This document shows positions 1 to 8,119 of a stretch of DNA of 64,000 bases, one piece after another. Made by a program: the position numbers and the translations under genes. The stretch is taken from contig DDVS01000002.1 in NCBI GenBank assembly GCA_002345565.1, positions 688,798-752,797 of the forward strand, written 5' to 3'. The stretch's first letter is position 1. Each line of letters begins with the position of its first letter. The notes beneath the pieces were generated by a model. It saw only the letters and a list, made by a program, of their open reading frames with translations, did no database searches and was not told the origin of the DNA. Origin of the DNA: Flavobacteriales bacterium UBA2306. GTDB lineage: Bacteria > Bacteroidota > Bacteroidia > Flavobacteriales > Weeksellaceae.

Positions 1-78
1 GAATTTTTCCTCGAAGTATTTTTTTGAAAATGAGTAAGAGATATTCTTCCCAAGTAATCCTAATTCCTGTTTTTCCAT
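1..78 (-). CDS. aroE: shikimate dehydrogenase, N-terminal fragment (cut by window edge)
   Basis: The reverse strand from an ATG at 76-78 reads MEKQELGLLGKNISYSFSKK and continues open to the window edge, 26 codons. The G-L-x-G-x-x-I-x-x-S-x-S pattern is the substrate-binding N-terminus of shikimate 5-dehydrogenases, which reduce 3-dehydroshikimate to shikimate with NADPH in aromatic amino-acid synthesis. Only the first 26 residues are visible, so the call rests on this one motif. It is divergent from the aldo/keto reductase at 208, so 79-207 should hold both promoters. Confidence 0.7.
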   Translation of the reverse strand, partial: MEKQELGLLGKNISYSFSKKYFEEKF

Positions 79-207
79 AGTCCAAATTTAGGAAATATCA
101 ACACAAGATTCATCATAATTTTTTGATTCTTCCATCAGTTGAATTATTTTAAAATCTCTTTCTATTGGCGTAATTTTTGGCTTTCGAAAAAATCAAATTA
201 TTTTAAA

Positions 208-1041
208 ATGAAAAATGTTATTCTCAATAACGGGACAGAAATTCCTGAAATCGGTTTTGGAACTTGGCAGACGACAGAAGGTGTTCAAAAAACTGTGAAG
301 GCAGCTTTAGAAGCTGGTTATAGACATATTGATACAGCAGATATATACGGAAACGAGGAGGAAATAGGAGAAGCGATTGAAGAATCCGGAATCGAAAGAA
401 AGGATCTGTATCTCACTACCAAAGTCTGGAACAGCAATAGAAGTGCAGAAGGTGTAAAATATTCGGTGGAGCAATCTCTCAAAAAACTGAAAACTAATTA
501 TTTGGATTTGCTTCTCATCCATTGGCCTGCGAATGCAAAACAATTTGATAACTGGAAAGAAATCAATGCAGAAACGTGGAAAGCGATGGAAGAACTTTAT
601 AAATCCGGCGTTGTAAAAGCAATTGGAGTAAGTAATTTTATGTTGCCACAAATCGAAGCGCTTTTAGAAACTGCAGAAGTCATTCCTGTCGTCAATCAGA
701 TTGAATTTCATCCGGGATACACGCAGCCGCAAGTTGTAGATTTTTGTAAAGAAAAAGGAATTGCGATAGAAGCTTGGAGTCCAATTGGTTCGGGTAGATT
801 GCTAAAAGATGAGGATTTGAAAAATATTGCTGACAGTTATGGTGTTTCTTCTGCGATTCTTTGTATTCAGTTTTGTCTGCAGTCCGGTGTGATTGTTTTA
901 CCAAAATCTGAAAATCCAACTAATATCTACAATAATTTACATTTTGAAAGATTCAAGATTTCTGAAAGTGATATGAAAGCTTTGAAGACATTGGAAGAAA
1001 CAGGTTTTTCCGGTCTTAATCCTGAAACAGTAGATTTTTAA
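208..1041 (+). CDS. aldo/keto reductase
   Basis: A 277-residue cytosolic NADPH-dependent oxidoreductase of the AKR superfamily (TIM barrel), probably acting on aldehydes or 2,5-diketogluconate-like carbonyls. The catalytic tetrad is visible: Asp42 and Tyr47 (HIDTADIYGNE), Lys72 (TTKVW) and His105 (LLIHWP). The C-terminal NADPH-binding part includes VLPKS near residue 230. An in-frame ATG lies upstream at 139, but the family begins with the M-K-N-V-x-L-N-N-G-x-x-I-P pattern, so 208 is chosen. It stands alone with its own terminator. The substrate cannot be told from sequence. Confidence 0.93.
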   Translation: MKNVILNNGTEIPEIGFGTWQTTEGVQKTVKAALEAGYRHIDTADIYGNEEEIGEAIEESGIERKDLYLTTKVWNSNRSAEGVKYSVEQSLKKLKTNYLDLLLIHWPANAKQFDNWKEINAETWKAMEELYKSGVVKAIGVSNFMLPQIEALLETAEVIPVVNQIEFHPGYTQPQVVDFCKEKGIAIEAWSPIGSGRLLKDEDLKNIADSYGVSSAILCIQFCLQSGVIVLPKSENPTNIYNNLHFERFKISESDMKALKTLEETGFSGLNPETVDF

Positions 1042-1060
1042 ATTTTTAGTAAGAAAAAGT

Positions 1061-1096
1061 AAATCCGTTTTAAAAAGTTTTAAAACGGATTTTTTA
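1061..1096 (+). terminator. rho-independent terminator, possibly bidirectional
   Basis: AATCCGTTTTAAA is followed by its near-perfect inverse and a T-rich run. It lies 20 bases after the aldo/keto reductase stop and before the convergent receiver-protein gene, so it may serve both strands. Confidence 0.75.
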
Positions 1097-1123
1097 TATA
1101 ATTAATTTGCTATTTATTTTTAA

Positions 1124-1504
1124 TTATTCGCCAGAACTAGAGTAATATCTAATTTTCTCAACGATTTCTCCCAAATCAAATGGTTTTGGAATAAAATCTA
1201 TTGCGCCACTTTCTATTGCAGAATCTCCTAAACCTCGGCTGGCAGACATAATCACAACCGGAATATTCTTAAAATCCTGATGCGCTTTTATCATTTTGCA
1301 GATGTCTCGTCCATCTTCTCCGGACAGCCACATATCCATTAGAATCACATCGGGTTTGGTAGAAGAAGTCTGAAGAGAGTTGAACATCTCAGACCCTTTT
1401 TCATAATTATCTACATCATAACCTTCCATATTGAGCATCAATTTGACTGAGTCTAGAATGGCTGGGCTATCATCCACAACATATATTTTTTTTGAAGTTG
1501 ACAT
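1124..1504 (-). CDS. single-domain response regulator (CheY-like receiver)
   Basis: 126 residues, consisting of a receiver domain alone. Asp11 and Asp12 form the acidic pocket, Asp57 (LMDMWL) is the phosphorylation site, Ser87 is the switch residue and Lys107 (IPKPF) is the conserved lysine. There is no output domain, so it must act by protein contact or as a phosphate shuttle. It lies 16 bases downstream of the PAS histidine kinase gene on the same strand and is very likely its partner in one transcript. Confidence 0.93.
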   Translation of the reverse strand: MSTSKKIYVVDDSPAILDSVKLMLNMEGYDVDNYEKGSEMFNSLQTSSTKPDVILMDMWLSGEDGRDICKMIKAHQDFKNIPVVIMSASRGLGDSAIESGAIDFIPKPFDLGEIVEKIRYYSSSGE

Positions 1505-1520
1505 TTTTTAGTAATTAAAT

Positions 1521-3380
1521 TTATTGCTTATAATTTTTCGGGATTTCAAAACAAAAATCAGACCCTTTTCCTTCCACTGAATTTACAAAAATCTTGCCAC
1601 CGCTTCTTTTAATAATTTCGGAAGAAATATAAAGTCCTAATCCCAAGCCGGGAAAGGTGTGTTCCTTGTCACCGCTCACTCTGTAGTACTGCTCAAAAAC
1701 CTTGTTTTGTTTATCTTCCGGAATCCCGATGCCATAATCCCGAACACAAAATACAGCTTTATCATCTTCGGATTTTGTGGTAATAAGAATTTCATTGGAA
1801 TCTGGAGAATATTTAATGGCATTATTGATCAAGTTAGCCATAACCTGGGAAATTCTGTTGCGGTCTGCTTCGATTAAGCCAACTTCAGATCTTTCAATTT
1901 TTATGATGTGTTTAGTATCTAGCTGTTGTTCTTCTATCACTTCTTTCACAAGGTCATCAAAATCAAACTCGATGGTATTGAGAAGTATTTTGCCATTTTG
2001 GATTTTTGTAACATCAAGCAAATCATTTATCAAGTTGGTTAATTTGTTGATTTGATCATTCATTTTCTGAGCAACATCGGCATTTTTATGATCATCCTGT
2101 TTTCTCAGGTTTTTTTCTAGAAATTGGGAGTAGAGTTTAAGGCTTGTCAAAGGTGTTTTGAGCTCGTGACTGGCAATTCCAAGAAAATTATCTTTCTGCT
2201 GTTGGAATTGTTTGAACTCATCAATATCTGTGCAGGTGCCAATCCATTGCGTGGTGATGCCCTCTTCATTTTTCACAGGTACCGCTCTTCCCAGAAACCA
2301 TTTGTAAGAATCTGGTTTTGATTTATCTATGAACCGGTATTCTATTTCATAAGGTGTATCGTTTTTTTGGCTTTCTGTCCATACATTTATCGCTCTTTCT
2401 ACATCATCCGGATGCAGGATTTTGCGGCTTGCACTTTCTCTGGAATCTACACCTTCAAAACCTGTGAAATCATACCATCTTTTGTTATAATAATTGATAT
2501 TATTGTCTTGATCCGTGGTCCAAACGATGGTGGGAATAGAATCTGTAAGATTGCGGAAACGCGCTTCATTTTCGGCTACTTTTTGTTTTGCCAGAACAAG
2601 ATCTGTTACATTCACCGCCACATTCAGGATGGCATAAGCTTCATTTTTATTGTTGAAAAGGGGTTTGTAAGAGAAATTATAGTAGAATGTCTCAAGTTTT
2701 CCGTTGATTTCCAAGATAACTTTATCTTCGGAAGCGGAGTAAGTTTTACCGGTCTTTAAAACATTTTTCAGGATTTCAATAAACGGTTGTCCTTCCAGTT
2801 CCGGAAGTGCTTCCTCTAATTTTTTTCCTATAACACCAGCACTTTTACCCCAGGTTTCCAACATTTTATCATTAGCAATATCAATAATTAAATCTTCTCC
2901 TTTATACACTGCAACAGAATAATCGGATTGTTTAATGAGGTTCTCGAATTTGACTTCGGTTTCCTGCAATTTGATTTCAGAGAGAACTTGTTCGGTGCTT
3001 TCTGTAGCTACAATGCTTACACCAATTACTTCGGTTTCTTCATCATTATAAATGGGAGAATAGACAAAATCAAAGTAACATTCTTCGGTTTTCCCATTTC
3101 TTACGAGATAAGCTTTTTCTTTATAACCTTTGTAAGGAACGCCTGTTTTCAAAACATTAAGAAGGATACCTATGAAAGGCTGACCTTGTAATTCCGGGAT
3201 GGCATCAATGATTTTTTTTCCGATGACATGGGCAGATTTTCCCCATAATTTTAAAATCTGAGGATTGGCAGCCTGAATAATTAGTTCTTCCCCCATCAGC
3301 ATAGAAAGGGCAACAGGCGCCTGAATCAAAAGCTGCGTTAGTGACTCGTGGGAGATATTAGTTTTTAAAAATTTCTTCAT
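1521..3380 (-). CDS. PAS-domain sensor histidine kinase
   Basis: 619 residues with no membrane segment, so a soluble kinase. Three PAS modules come in series, about residues 12-130, 148-262 and 270-390. The first two resemble each other closely (both carry W-G-K-S-A-x-V-I-G-K-K and L-x-G-Q-P-F-I), a sign of internal duplication. The third is a PAS_3/PAC type ending in GTCTDIDE. HisKA follows with phospho-acceptor His405 (ASHELKTPL), then HATPase_c with the N box (NLINNAIKYSP, about 516-526), G1 (DYGIGIP) and G2 (GLGLGLYI). It probably senses a cytosolic ligand or redox state and phosphorylates the adjacent receiver. Confidence 0.93.
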   Translation of the reverse strand: MKKFLKTNISHESLTQLLIQAPVALSMLMGEELIIQAANPQILKLWGKSAHVIGKKIIDAIPELQGQPFIGILLNVLKTGVPYKGYKEKAYLVRNGKTEECYFDFVYSPIYNDEETEVIGVSIVATESTEQVLSEIKLQETEVKFENLIKQSDYSVAVYKGEDLIIDIANDKMLETWGKSAGVIGKKLEEALPELEGQPFIEILKNVLKTGKTYSASEDKVILEINGKLETFYYNFSYKPLFNNKNEAYAILNVAVNVTDLVLAKQKVAENEARFRNLTDSIPTIVWTTDQDNNINYYNKRWYDFTGFEGVDSRESASRKILHPDDVERAINVWTESQKNDTPYEIEYRFIDKSKPDSYKWFLGRAVPVKNEEGITTQWIGTCTDIDEFKQFQQQKDNFLGIASHELKTPLTSLKLYSQFLEKNLRKQDDHKNADVAQKMNDQINKLTNLINDLLDVTKIQNGKILLNTIEFDFDDLVKEVIEEQQLDTKHIIKIERSEVGLIEADRNRISQVMANLINNAIKYSPDSNEILITTKSEDDKAVFCVRDYGIGIPEDKQNKVFEQYYRVSGDKEHTFPGLGLGLYISSEIIKRSGGKIFVNSVEGKGSDFCFEIPKNYKQ

Positions 3381-3395
3381 TATTTTGATGAATCA

Positions 3396-3731
3396 TTAAT
3401 GCTTTTCAGGAGATAAAGGTGTGTACAATTTTTGTTTTACAATGATGAGTTCAAAAAACATTTGAAAATCTGCAATCAAAGTCCAAACGGGGTATCGGAA
3501 AGTTAATGGTATTTTTTTTTCGAAAATAGCGTGGCTTAACCATCCTAAACCAAATCCGAAAATAGGACAGTACCAAAGAAATCTTTCTTTCCCGGATTGT
3601 AACACATAAGATATAACCACAAATACCAGTAAAATGCCTATAAAATGAAATAACCTTGTGAGAGGTTTAGAATGTTCTGATAAATAAAATTGATAAAATT
3701 CTTTATACGTTTTGATTTTTTGAGTTTCCAT
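3396..3731 (-). CDS. Mpo1-like (DUF962) membrane protein
   Basis: 111 residues with two or three hydrophobic segments (about 28-46, 53-68 and 78-95). H-F-I-G near residue 30 and S-H-A-x-F-E-K-K near residue 66 match the DUF962/YGL010w family. The yeast member Mpo1 is an iron-dependent dioxygenase of fatty-acid alpha-oxidation; activity here is inference. The gene overlaps the end of the permease gene by 29 bases and ends 15 bases before the kinase gene, so all four minus-strand genes look co-transcribed. Confidence 0.8.
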   Translation of the reverse strand: METQKIKTYKEFYQFYLSEHSKPLTRLFHFIGILLVFVVISYVLQSGKERFLWYCPIFGFGLGWLSHAIFEKKIPLTFRYPVWTLIADFQMFFELIIVKQKLYTPLSPEKH

Positions 3732-5403
3732 TGTTTAACATATTTAGCTTGCTGTTCTTATATCCGTATAGGAAATATATAACCAGACCTATAGCAAACC
3801 AAAGACCAAACCAAAACCAGTTCTCGTGGCTCATTCCTGTCAATAGATAAAGGCAAGAACTTAAACCAATCAATGGGATTAATGAAAGATTTTTAACAAA
3901 TGCCAAGCCACATAAAATCACATTCGCAATAATAAAAATAATAATCGCCAGGCGGAATTCACCTTCCTCAGGATCACTAATGTTGCTTAACTGATGAAAA
4001 AAATCGGGCTGATAAAAATAGAAAAATACCAATCCGCCGATAAAAATGGCAGGAAAAATAATCTTACCATTAATATAAGGCAAATGAAATCTTCCTTTGA
4101 TTTTTTCTTTTGGAGGCAACATTAAAACACCACCACATACTAAAACAAATGCAAAGATAGTTCCGATACTTGTGAAATCCAGAATGAAAGTTTTATCGGT
4201 GAATAGGATAGGAATACCTACTACAATCCCTGTAACAATGGTTGCAAAAGAAGGTACTTTATTTTTACTGTGCACTTCCTGAAATTTCTTGGGTAAAAGC
4301 CCATCTCTGGACATGGCCATCCAGATTCTCGGCTGTCCCATTTGGAAAACCAAAAGAACGGTTGTAATCGCAACAATCGCAATTAATGACACGATAAATT
4401 CCATCCAAGGAAGGTTGAGATTGGTTTTGTCAAATACAAATGACAGCGGATCTCCAATGCCGTCAAATTTCCTGTAATCTACCAATCCTGTTAATGTTAA
4501 AGTTAAAATAATATAGATAACAGTACAAAGCCCTAAAGAAATCAACATACCTTTTGGAAGGTCTTTTTGAGGATTTTTGGTTTCTTCGGATAAAACAGAA
4601 ATCGCATCAAAACCAATATAAGCAAAGAAAACACCTGAAACAGCAGACATTACACCCGCAAATCCATTTGGCATAAAAGAGCCGGAAGTAGGCGTATCGG
4701 TCACCGGAAACCAATTTCCCGTATTGACATATGCCACACCCACAGCTATCACCAAAAGAATGACGAACAACTTCAGTAATACAAAAAAATTATTGAAATT
4801 TTTACTTTCCTTGATGCCTTGGTAGCAAAGCCAAGTGATTAATCCATTAATTACCAAAGCAGGAATATCAACGATAATTTTCAATCCACCAATAATTGGG
4901 GCAGATTTCCAAGCGTTGATGAGTTCTCCGTTGGTTGAATTATTCAGAAAAGCCTTCTTAGCTTCGGTATAACTACAGGTAAAATAATCAGGAATATGAA
5001 CCCCGATTCTTTCCATAAAACTGGTGAAATAATCAGACCAAGAAAAGGCAACATAGATATTCCCGAAAGAATATTCCATAATCAGAGCCCAACCAATAAT
5101 CCAAGCAATCAATTCCCCGAAACTGGCGTAGGCATAAGTGTAAGCACTTCCTGCTGTAGGGATTCTGCTTGCAAATTCGGCATAACAAAGTGCAGTGAAA
5201 GCACAGGCAAAACCACAAATCAGATATAAAACAATAACACCTGGTCCGCCACGGAAAATAGCTTCTCCCAAACTGCTGAAACTTCCTGCTCCAATGATCG
5301 CTGCAATCCCAAAAAATACAATGTCCCAAGTGCCGAGAACTCTATTAAGTTGTCCGGAATCTACATTCTCTGCGTAGTGTTTTCTTCTGAAAAGTGAACT
5401 CAT
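3703..5403 (-). CDS. APC-family amino acid permease
   Basis: 566 residues with about 12-14 membrane helices. The N-terminal helix carries the APC substrate-binding loop G-I-A-A-I-I-G-A-G-S-F and later P-T-A-G-S-A-Y-T-Y-A-Y, as in cationic amino-acid transporters (CAT type). It imports amino acids across the inner membrane by H+ symport or exchange; the exact substrate is unknown. It is the first gene of a tight minus-strand group with the Mpo1-like, kinase and receiver genes. Confidence 0.9.
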   Translation of the reverse strand: MSSLFRRKHYAENVDSGQLNRVLGTWDIVFFGIAAIIGAGSFSSLGEAIFRGGPGVIVLYLICGFACAFTALCYAEFASRIPTAGSAYTYAYASFGELIAWIIGWALIMEYSFGNIYVAFSWSDYFTSFMERIGVHIPDYFTCSYTEAKKAFLNNSTNGELINAWKSAPIIGGLKIIVDIPALVINGLITWLCYQGIKESKNFNNFFVLLKLFVILLVIAVGVAYVNTGNWFPVTDTPTSGSFMPNGFAGVMSAVSGVFFAYIGFDAISVLSEETKNPQKDLPKGMLISLGLCTVIYIILTLTLTGLVDYRKFDGIGDPLSFVFDKTNLNLPWMEFIVSLIAIVAITTVLLVFQMGQPRIWMAMSRDGLLPKKFQEVHSKNKVPSFATIVTGIVVGIPILFTDKTFILDFTSIGTIFAFVLVCGGVLMLPPKEKIKGRFHLPYINGKIIFPAIFIGGLVFFYFYQPDFFHQLSNISDPEEGEFRLAIIIFIIANVILCGLAFVKNLSLIPLIGLSSCLYLLTGMSHENWFWFGLWFAIGLVIYFLYGYKNSKLNMLNNGNSKNQNV

Positions 5404-5512
5404 CTAAGTTGTTAATTTTTGTGAAAGAAACAAATGTAATAAAATTTTGAGGTTTTTAACATTTTATGAATAGAAATAAGTTTGAAATAAAATATTGATT
5501 AATTTTTAAAAG

Positions 5513-5545
5513 GACATACTTTGGCGGTTTGCTGTTTTAGTTTTG
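5513..5545 (+). repeat. direct repeat copy 1, upstream of a hypothetical gene
   Basis: GACATA(C/A)TTTGGCGGTTTGC followed by (T/A)GTTTTA is shared with 6948-6980 with only a few changes. Each copy lies just upstream of a short uncharacterised gene (about 10 and 20 bases), suggesting a shared promoter or regulatory element, or duplicated upstream sequence. Confidence 0.55.
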
Positions 5546-5555
5546 TTGAAAAAAG

Positions 5556-6299
5556 ATGATGGAATTAAACTCTATTTCCTGTAATTTAAAGTTTTCAAAC
5601 TATGCTAATAGAATTATTGAGGACTTTGAAGTTAAAAATGAAAATTATAAAAATTATGAACCAACAGGTTTTAAATTAATTTTTATGATTAAAAACTTAA
5701 GCTGTAATTATTCTTTAAAATTTGAAAATGAATCTTTTTATCTAAAATTAAATTATGAAATAGATGATGAAAAGCATCCGAATTTGCGCAAGAAATTCTA
5801 TAAAAATTTTGGTTTTCTAAATGCTGATAAAAGGTTTTCTTGTCAAGATGAAAACTCAATTGTTTTAAAATCAGAAATTGATGATAAGCTAATCGAAAGA
5901 GCTTGTATTATTTTCTCTGTCGAACAATGGAAGAATTCTTATTTTTTTTCGGAAACAAAAATAGCTTTGGAAGAAATTGTTTCCATTGTTTTTGAAGAAT
6001 TTAAGTTTGTGATGTCTCAAATTTGGGAAACAATTGATGAAAATTTTGAATCTTTGGATTTTTCAAAATTACCTTTTCTTTCAAACGGGTTTTTAAAAGA
6101 AGATTCTACAAATATTAATGAAGATAATTTCTATAATCTACCTCCAATTATTAAAATCTACTTTGACTCTTACATTAATCAAAAATTAAGGCAAGATAAC
6201 ACTAAACAAATTGCCCTAATGAGAAATAAAAATTGGCTTCAAAGAATTTATATATTTGTGAAAAGCTTATACAAATTAAAAGCAAAACTATCATTATGA
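5556..6299 (+). CDS. hypothetical protein
   Basis: 247 residues, no family recognised. Very AT-rich coding, with lysine, asparagine and phenylalanine dominant. There is no signal peptide; a basic, weakly hydrophobic tail (WLQRIYIFVKSLYKLKAKLSL) ends the protein. The middle is mixed acidic and aromatic. Its stop overlaps the next start as ATGA at 6296-6299, so the two genes are translationally coupled and probably work together. The next codon is also ATG (5559), so the start is uncertain by one residue. Confidence 0.6.
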   Translation: MMELNSISCNLKFSNYANRIIEDFEVKNENYKNYEPTGFKLIFMIKNLSCNYSLKFENESFYLKLNYEIDDEKHPNLRKKFYKNFGFLNADKRFSCQDENSIVLKSEIDDKLIERACIIFSVEQWKNSYFFSETKIALEEIVSIVFEEFKFVMSQIWETIDENFESLDFSKLPFLSNGFLKEDSTNINEDNFYNLPPIIKIYFDSYINQKLRQDNTKQIALMRNKNWLQRIYIFVKSLYKLKAKLSL

Positions 6300-6892
6300 A
6301 TAACATTTTATTTAAACCGTGGGAAGGCCATAACTTTGGCAAATCAGAATTAGGAAGATTATTAATTATTGGCGATTCGCATTATTTTTTAAATGATGAA
6401 GATGAATCTGTATATCCAAATTGGACACAAGATATAATTTCAGATTTAGAAAGTACAAATTTTAAAATCTTTAAAAACATAGGTGAAATTTTTTATCCAA
6501 ATAATCATTTAGAATTATGGTCGAAAGTAGCATTTGCTAATGCAATTCAATCAGCATTTCGTAGTTCAGACCAAAAACCAACTGAAGATGATTTTAAAAC
6601 TGTTGAACCAGCAATACAAGAATATCTAAATATGATAAAACCACATAAAATTATTGTTTTCTCTAAAAGAGTTTGGGAGGAGGGGTTGAAGAATGATATT
6701 GAGTGGGGAGAATATGTTGATTCTATAAATGATGAAGAATATGGAAAAAAATCAACAGTTTGGAAATTCAATTATGAAGGCGGTTTCTGTCACGGAATTG
6801 GTGTTAATCATCCATCTTCTCGAGGTTTTAGTCCTGCTCAATGGAATCCTTTAATTACAAAATTTCTTGAAAATAATTACTCAAACTATTGA
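6296..6892 (+). CDS. hypothetical protein, possibly uracil-DNA-glycosylase-like fold
   Basis: 198 residues from the ATG at 6296 that overlaps the preceding stop; the frame is open further upstream but that part lies inside the other gene. Early L-L-I-I-G-D-S-H-Y, a central K-I-I-V-F-S-K-R-x-W and a late V-N-H-P-S-S-R are spaced like the motifs of the uracil-DNA glycosylase superfamily (water-activating loop, beta strand, HPS loop). This is a resemblance, not a firm assignment. A strong terminator follows at 6902. Confidence 0.6.
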   Translation: MNNILFKPWEGHNFGKSELGRLLIIGDSHYFLNDEDESVYPNWTQDIISDLESTNFKIFKNIGEIFYPNNHLELWSKVAFANAIQSAFRSSDQKPTEDDFKTVEPAIQEYLNMIKPHKIIVFSKRVWEEGLKNDIEWGEYVDSINDEEYGKKSTVWKFNYEGGFCHGIGVNHPSSRGFSPAQWNPLITKFLENNYSNY

Positions 6893-6901
6893 ATAGTAAA
6901 T

Positions 6902-6929
6902 GATTCTCCCACCAGAGAATCTTTTTTTT
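6902..6929 (+). terminator. rho-independent terminator
   Basis: A perfect 7-bp stem GATTCTC / GAGAATC with a six-base loop, followed by eight T. It closes the two-gene unit at 5556-6892. Confidence 0.85.
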
Positions 6930-6947
6930 ATTCCCAAAAACCAAACA

Positions 6948-6980
6948 GACATAATTTGGCGGTTTGCAGTTTTAAGTTTG
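6948..6980 (+). repeat. direct repeat copy 2
   Basis: Second copy of the element at 5513-5545, again shortly upstream of a start codon (ATG at 6999). Confidence 0.55.
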
Positions 6981-6998
6981 CAGAAAATTAAGGAAACA

Positions 6999-7343
6999 AT
7001 GAATCTCAAATATCAAAGACTTATCAATCTGCTAAATTGTTGTGAATATAAAATCAATGATATCTCAGCTTTTAGGATTATTAATTATGAATATTCGGAA
7101 ATAATAGATAAATGTCAGCTCTATGTTTTGGAAAAGCATCTGGAATCAAAAATAGAGTTGTATGAGGCATTAGTTCCTTCAGATCCTGAAAACTTTTTTG
7201 CGATATTGATTTGTTGTTTCATTAAAATAATAAACTGCTTTTTCGGATTTCTTTTGTCAATTGATTTTTACAATCCACAAACACAAAAAAAAGTCCGACC
7301 AATATATCATTTTATAGCTTTTGTTTTCTCCACCAATCCATAA
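6999..7343 (+). CDS. hypothetical protein, possibly decayed
   Basis: 114 residues from ATG 6999, chosen because it sits after the repeated upstream element in the same way as the gene at 5556; the open frame extends to 6900. Residues 1-65 look like a genuine helical soluble protein. The last 50 are cysteine- and phenylalanine-rich and look like read-through of non-coding sequence, so the gene may be frameshifted near 7200. No family is recognised. Confidence 0.4.
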   Translation: MNLKYQRLINLLNCCEYKINDISAFRIINYEYSEIIDKCQLYVLEKHLESKIELYEALVPSDPENFFAILICCFIKIINCFFGFLLSIDFYNPQTQKKVRPIYHFIAFVFSTNP

Positions 7344-7456
7344 GAATTCCATCTACCATATTTAAAAAATTCTTCAAGAGCGATGGATTTTTTGGTTTCA
7401 ATAGTTTACATTTGGAGTGAACAATTCTTTTGTTTGCAATTTAGAATAATAAAAAT

Positions 7457-8020
7457 ATGAGTGAGATTTTAAGACGTCAAATTGAGAAAATTACGCCATT
7501 AACTGACCAGGAGTTCGAGTACATTCTGTCTCATTTTACCTTGAAAAAATTTAAAAAGCATCAGATTTTAATTCAAGAAGGAGATGCGGTACAAAATGAT
7601 TATTTTGTGATGAATGGTTTGTTAAAAGCTTCTTACCTGAATCAAGAAGGCAAAGAACATATTATGCAATTTGCAATGGAAGATTGGTGGATTACCGATT
7701 ATCAAGCGTATTTTAATCAAACGGAAGCTACTTTTACCATTGATGCATTAGAATCTACCGAAGTACTTACTTTGTCTCTCTATAACCGAGAGAAACTCTG
7801 TGCAGATATGCATAAAATAGAACATTTTTTCAGAAAAAAGTCTAATAATGGTTATATAGCGCTCCAAAGAAGGATTTTGTCTCTGCTGAATAGCAATGCC
7901 AAAGAACGCTACGAACAATTTATTTCTCAATATCCTACACTTTTACAACGATTGCCCAAAACTTTAATCGCTTCGTATCTAGGCGTTTCCAGAGAAACTT
8001 TGAGTCGGCTTTCGGTGTAA
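7457..8020 (+). CDS. Crp/Fnr-family transcriptional regulator
   Basis: 187 residues: an N-terminal cyclic-nucleotide-binding-type beta roll (about 25-120, with ILIQEGDAVQNDYFVMNG) and a C-terminal winged helix ending in Y-L-G-V-S-R-E-T-L-S-R-L. There is no Cys cluster, so it is not a classical iron-sulfur FNR, and the cAMP-binding R-S/T pair is not evident. This is the subgroup common in Flavobacteriia. A perfect TGTGA-N6-TCACA palindrome begins directly after the stop, before the DJ-1/PfpI gene, which is the likely target. Confidence 0.9.
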   Translation: MSEILRRQIEKITPLTDQEFEYILSHFTLKKFKKHQILIQEGDAVQNDYFVMNGLLKASYLNQEGKEHIMQFAMEDWWITDYQAYFNQTEATFTIDALESTEVLTLSLYNREKLCADMHKIEHFFRKKSNNGYIALQRRILSLLNSNAKERYEQFISQYPTLLQRLPKTLIASYLGVSRETLSRLSV

Positions 8021-8036
8021 TGTGATGTAGGTCACA
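8021..8036. promoter_or_regulatory. Crp/Fnr-type operator
   Basis: TGTGATGTAGGTCACA matches the TGTGA-N6-TCACA consensus of CRP-class sites exactly. It lies between the Crp/Fnr gene and the DJ-1/PfpI gene, 24 bases upstream of the -33 element, an activator position. Confidence 0.65.
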
Positions 8037-8059
8037 AGAAAGTTGTGAGGTAGGTCCTG

Positions 8060-8088
8060 TTGTTTGTGGGAGGCTGCATTTACCTTTG
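8060..8088 (+). promoter_or_regulatory. Bacteroidota-type promoter
   Basis: TTG at 8060-8062 and TACCTTTG at 8081-8088 with an 18-base spacer, matching the TTG-N(17-23)-TAnnTTTG promoter of Flavobacteriia. It drives the DJ-1/PfpI gene at 8120. Confidence 0.65.
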
Positions 8089-8119
8089 CACTATCAAATC
8101 ATTAAAAATCAATAGTAAA

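Noticed and set aside
7310..7420. Minus-strand stretch reading K-S-I-A-L-E-E-F-F-K-Y-G-R-W-N-S
   Set aside because: Only about 30 codons with a stop right upstream and no start; too short to call a gene remnant.
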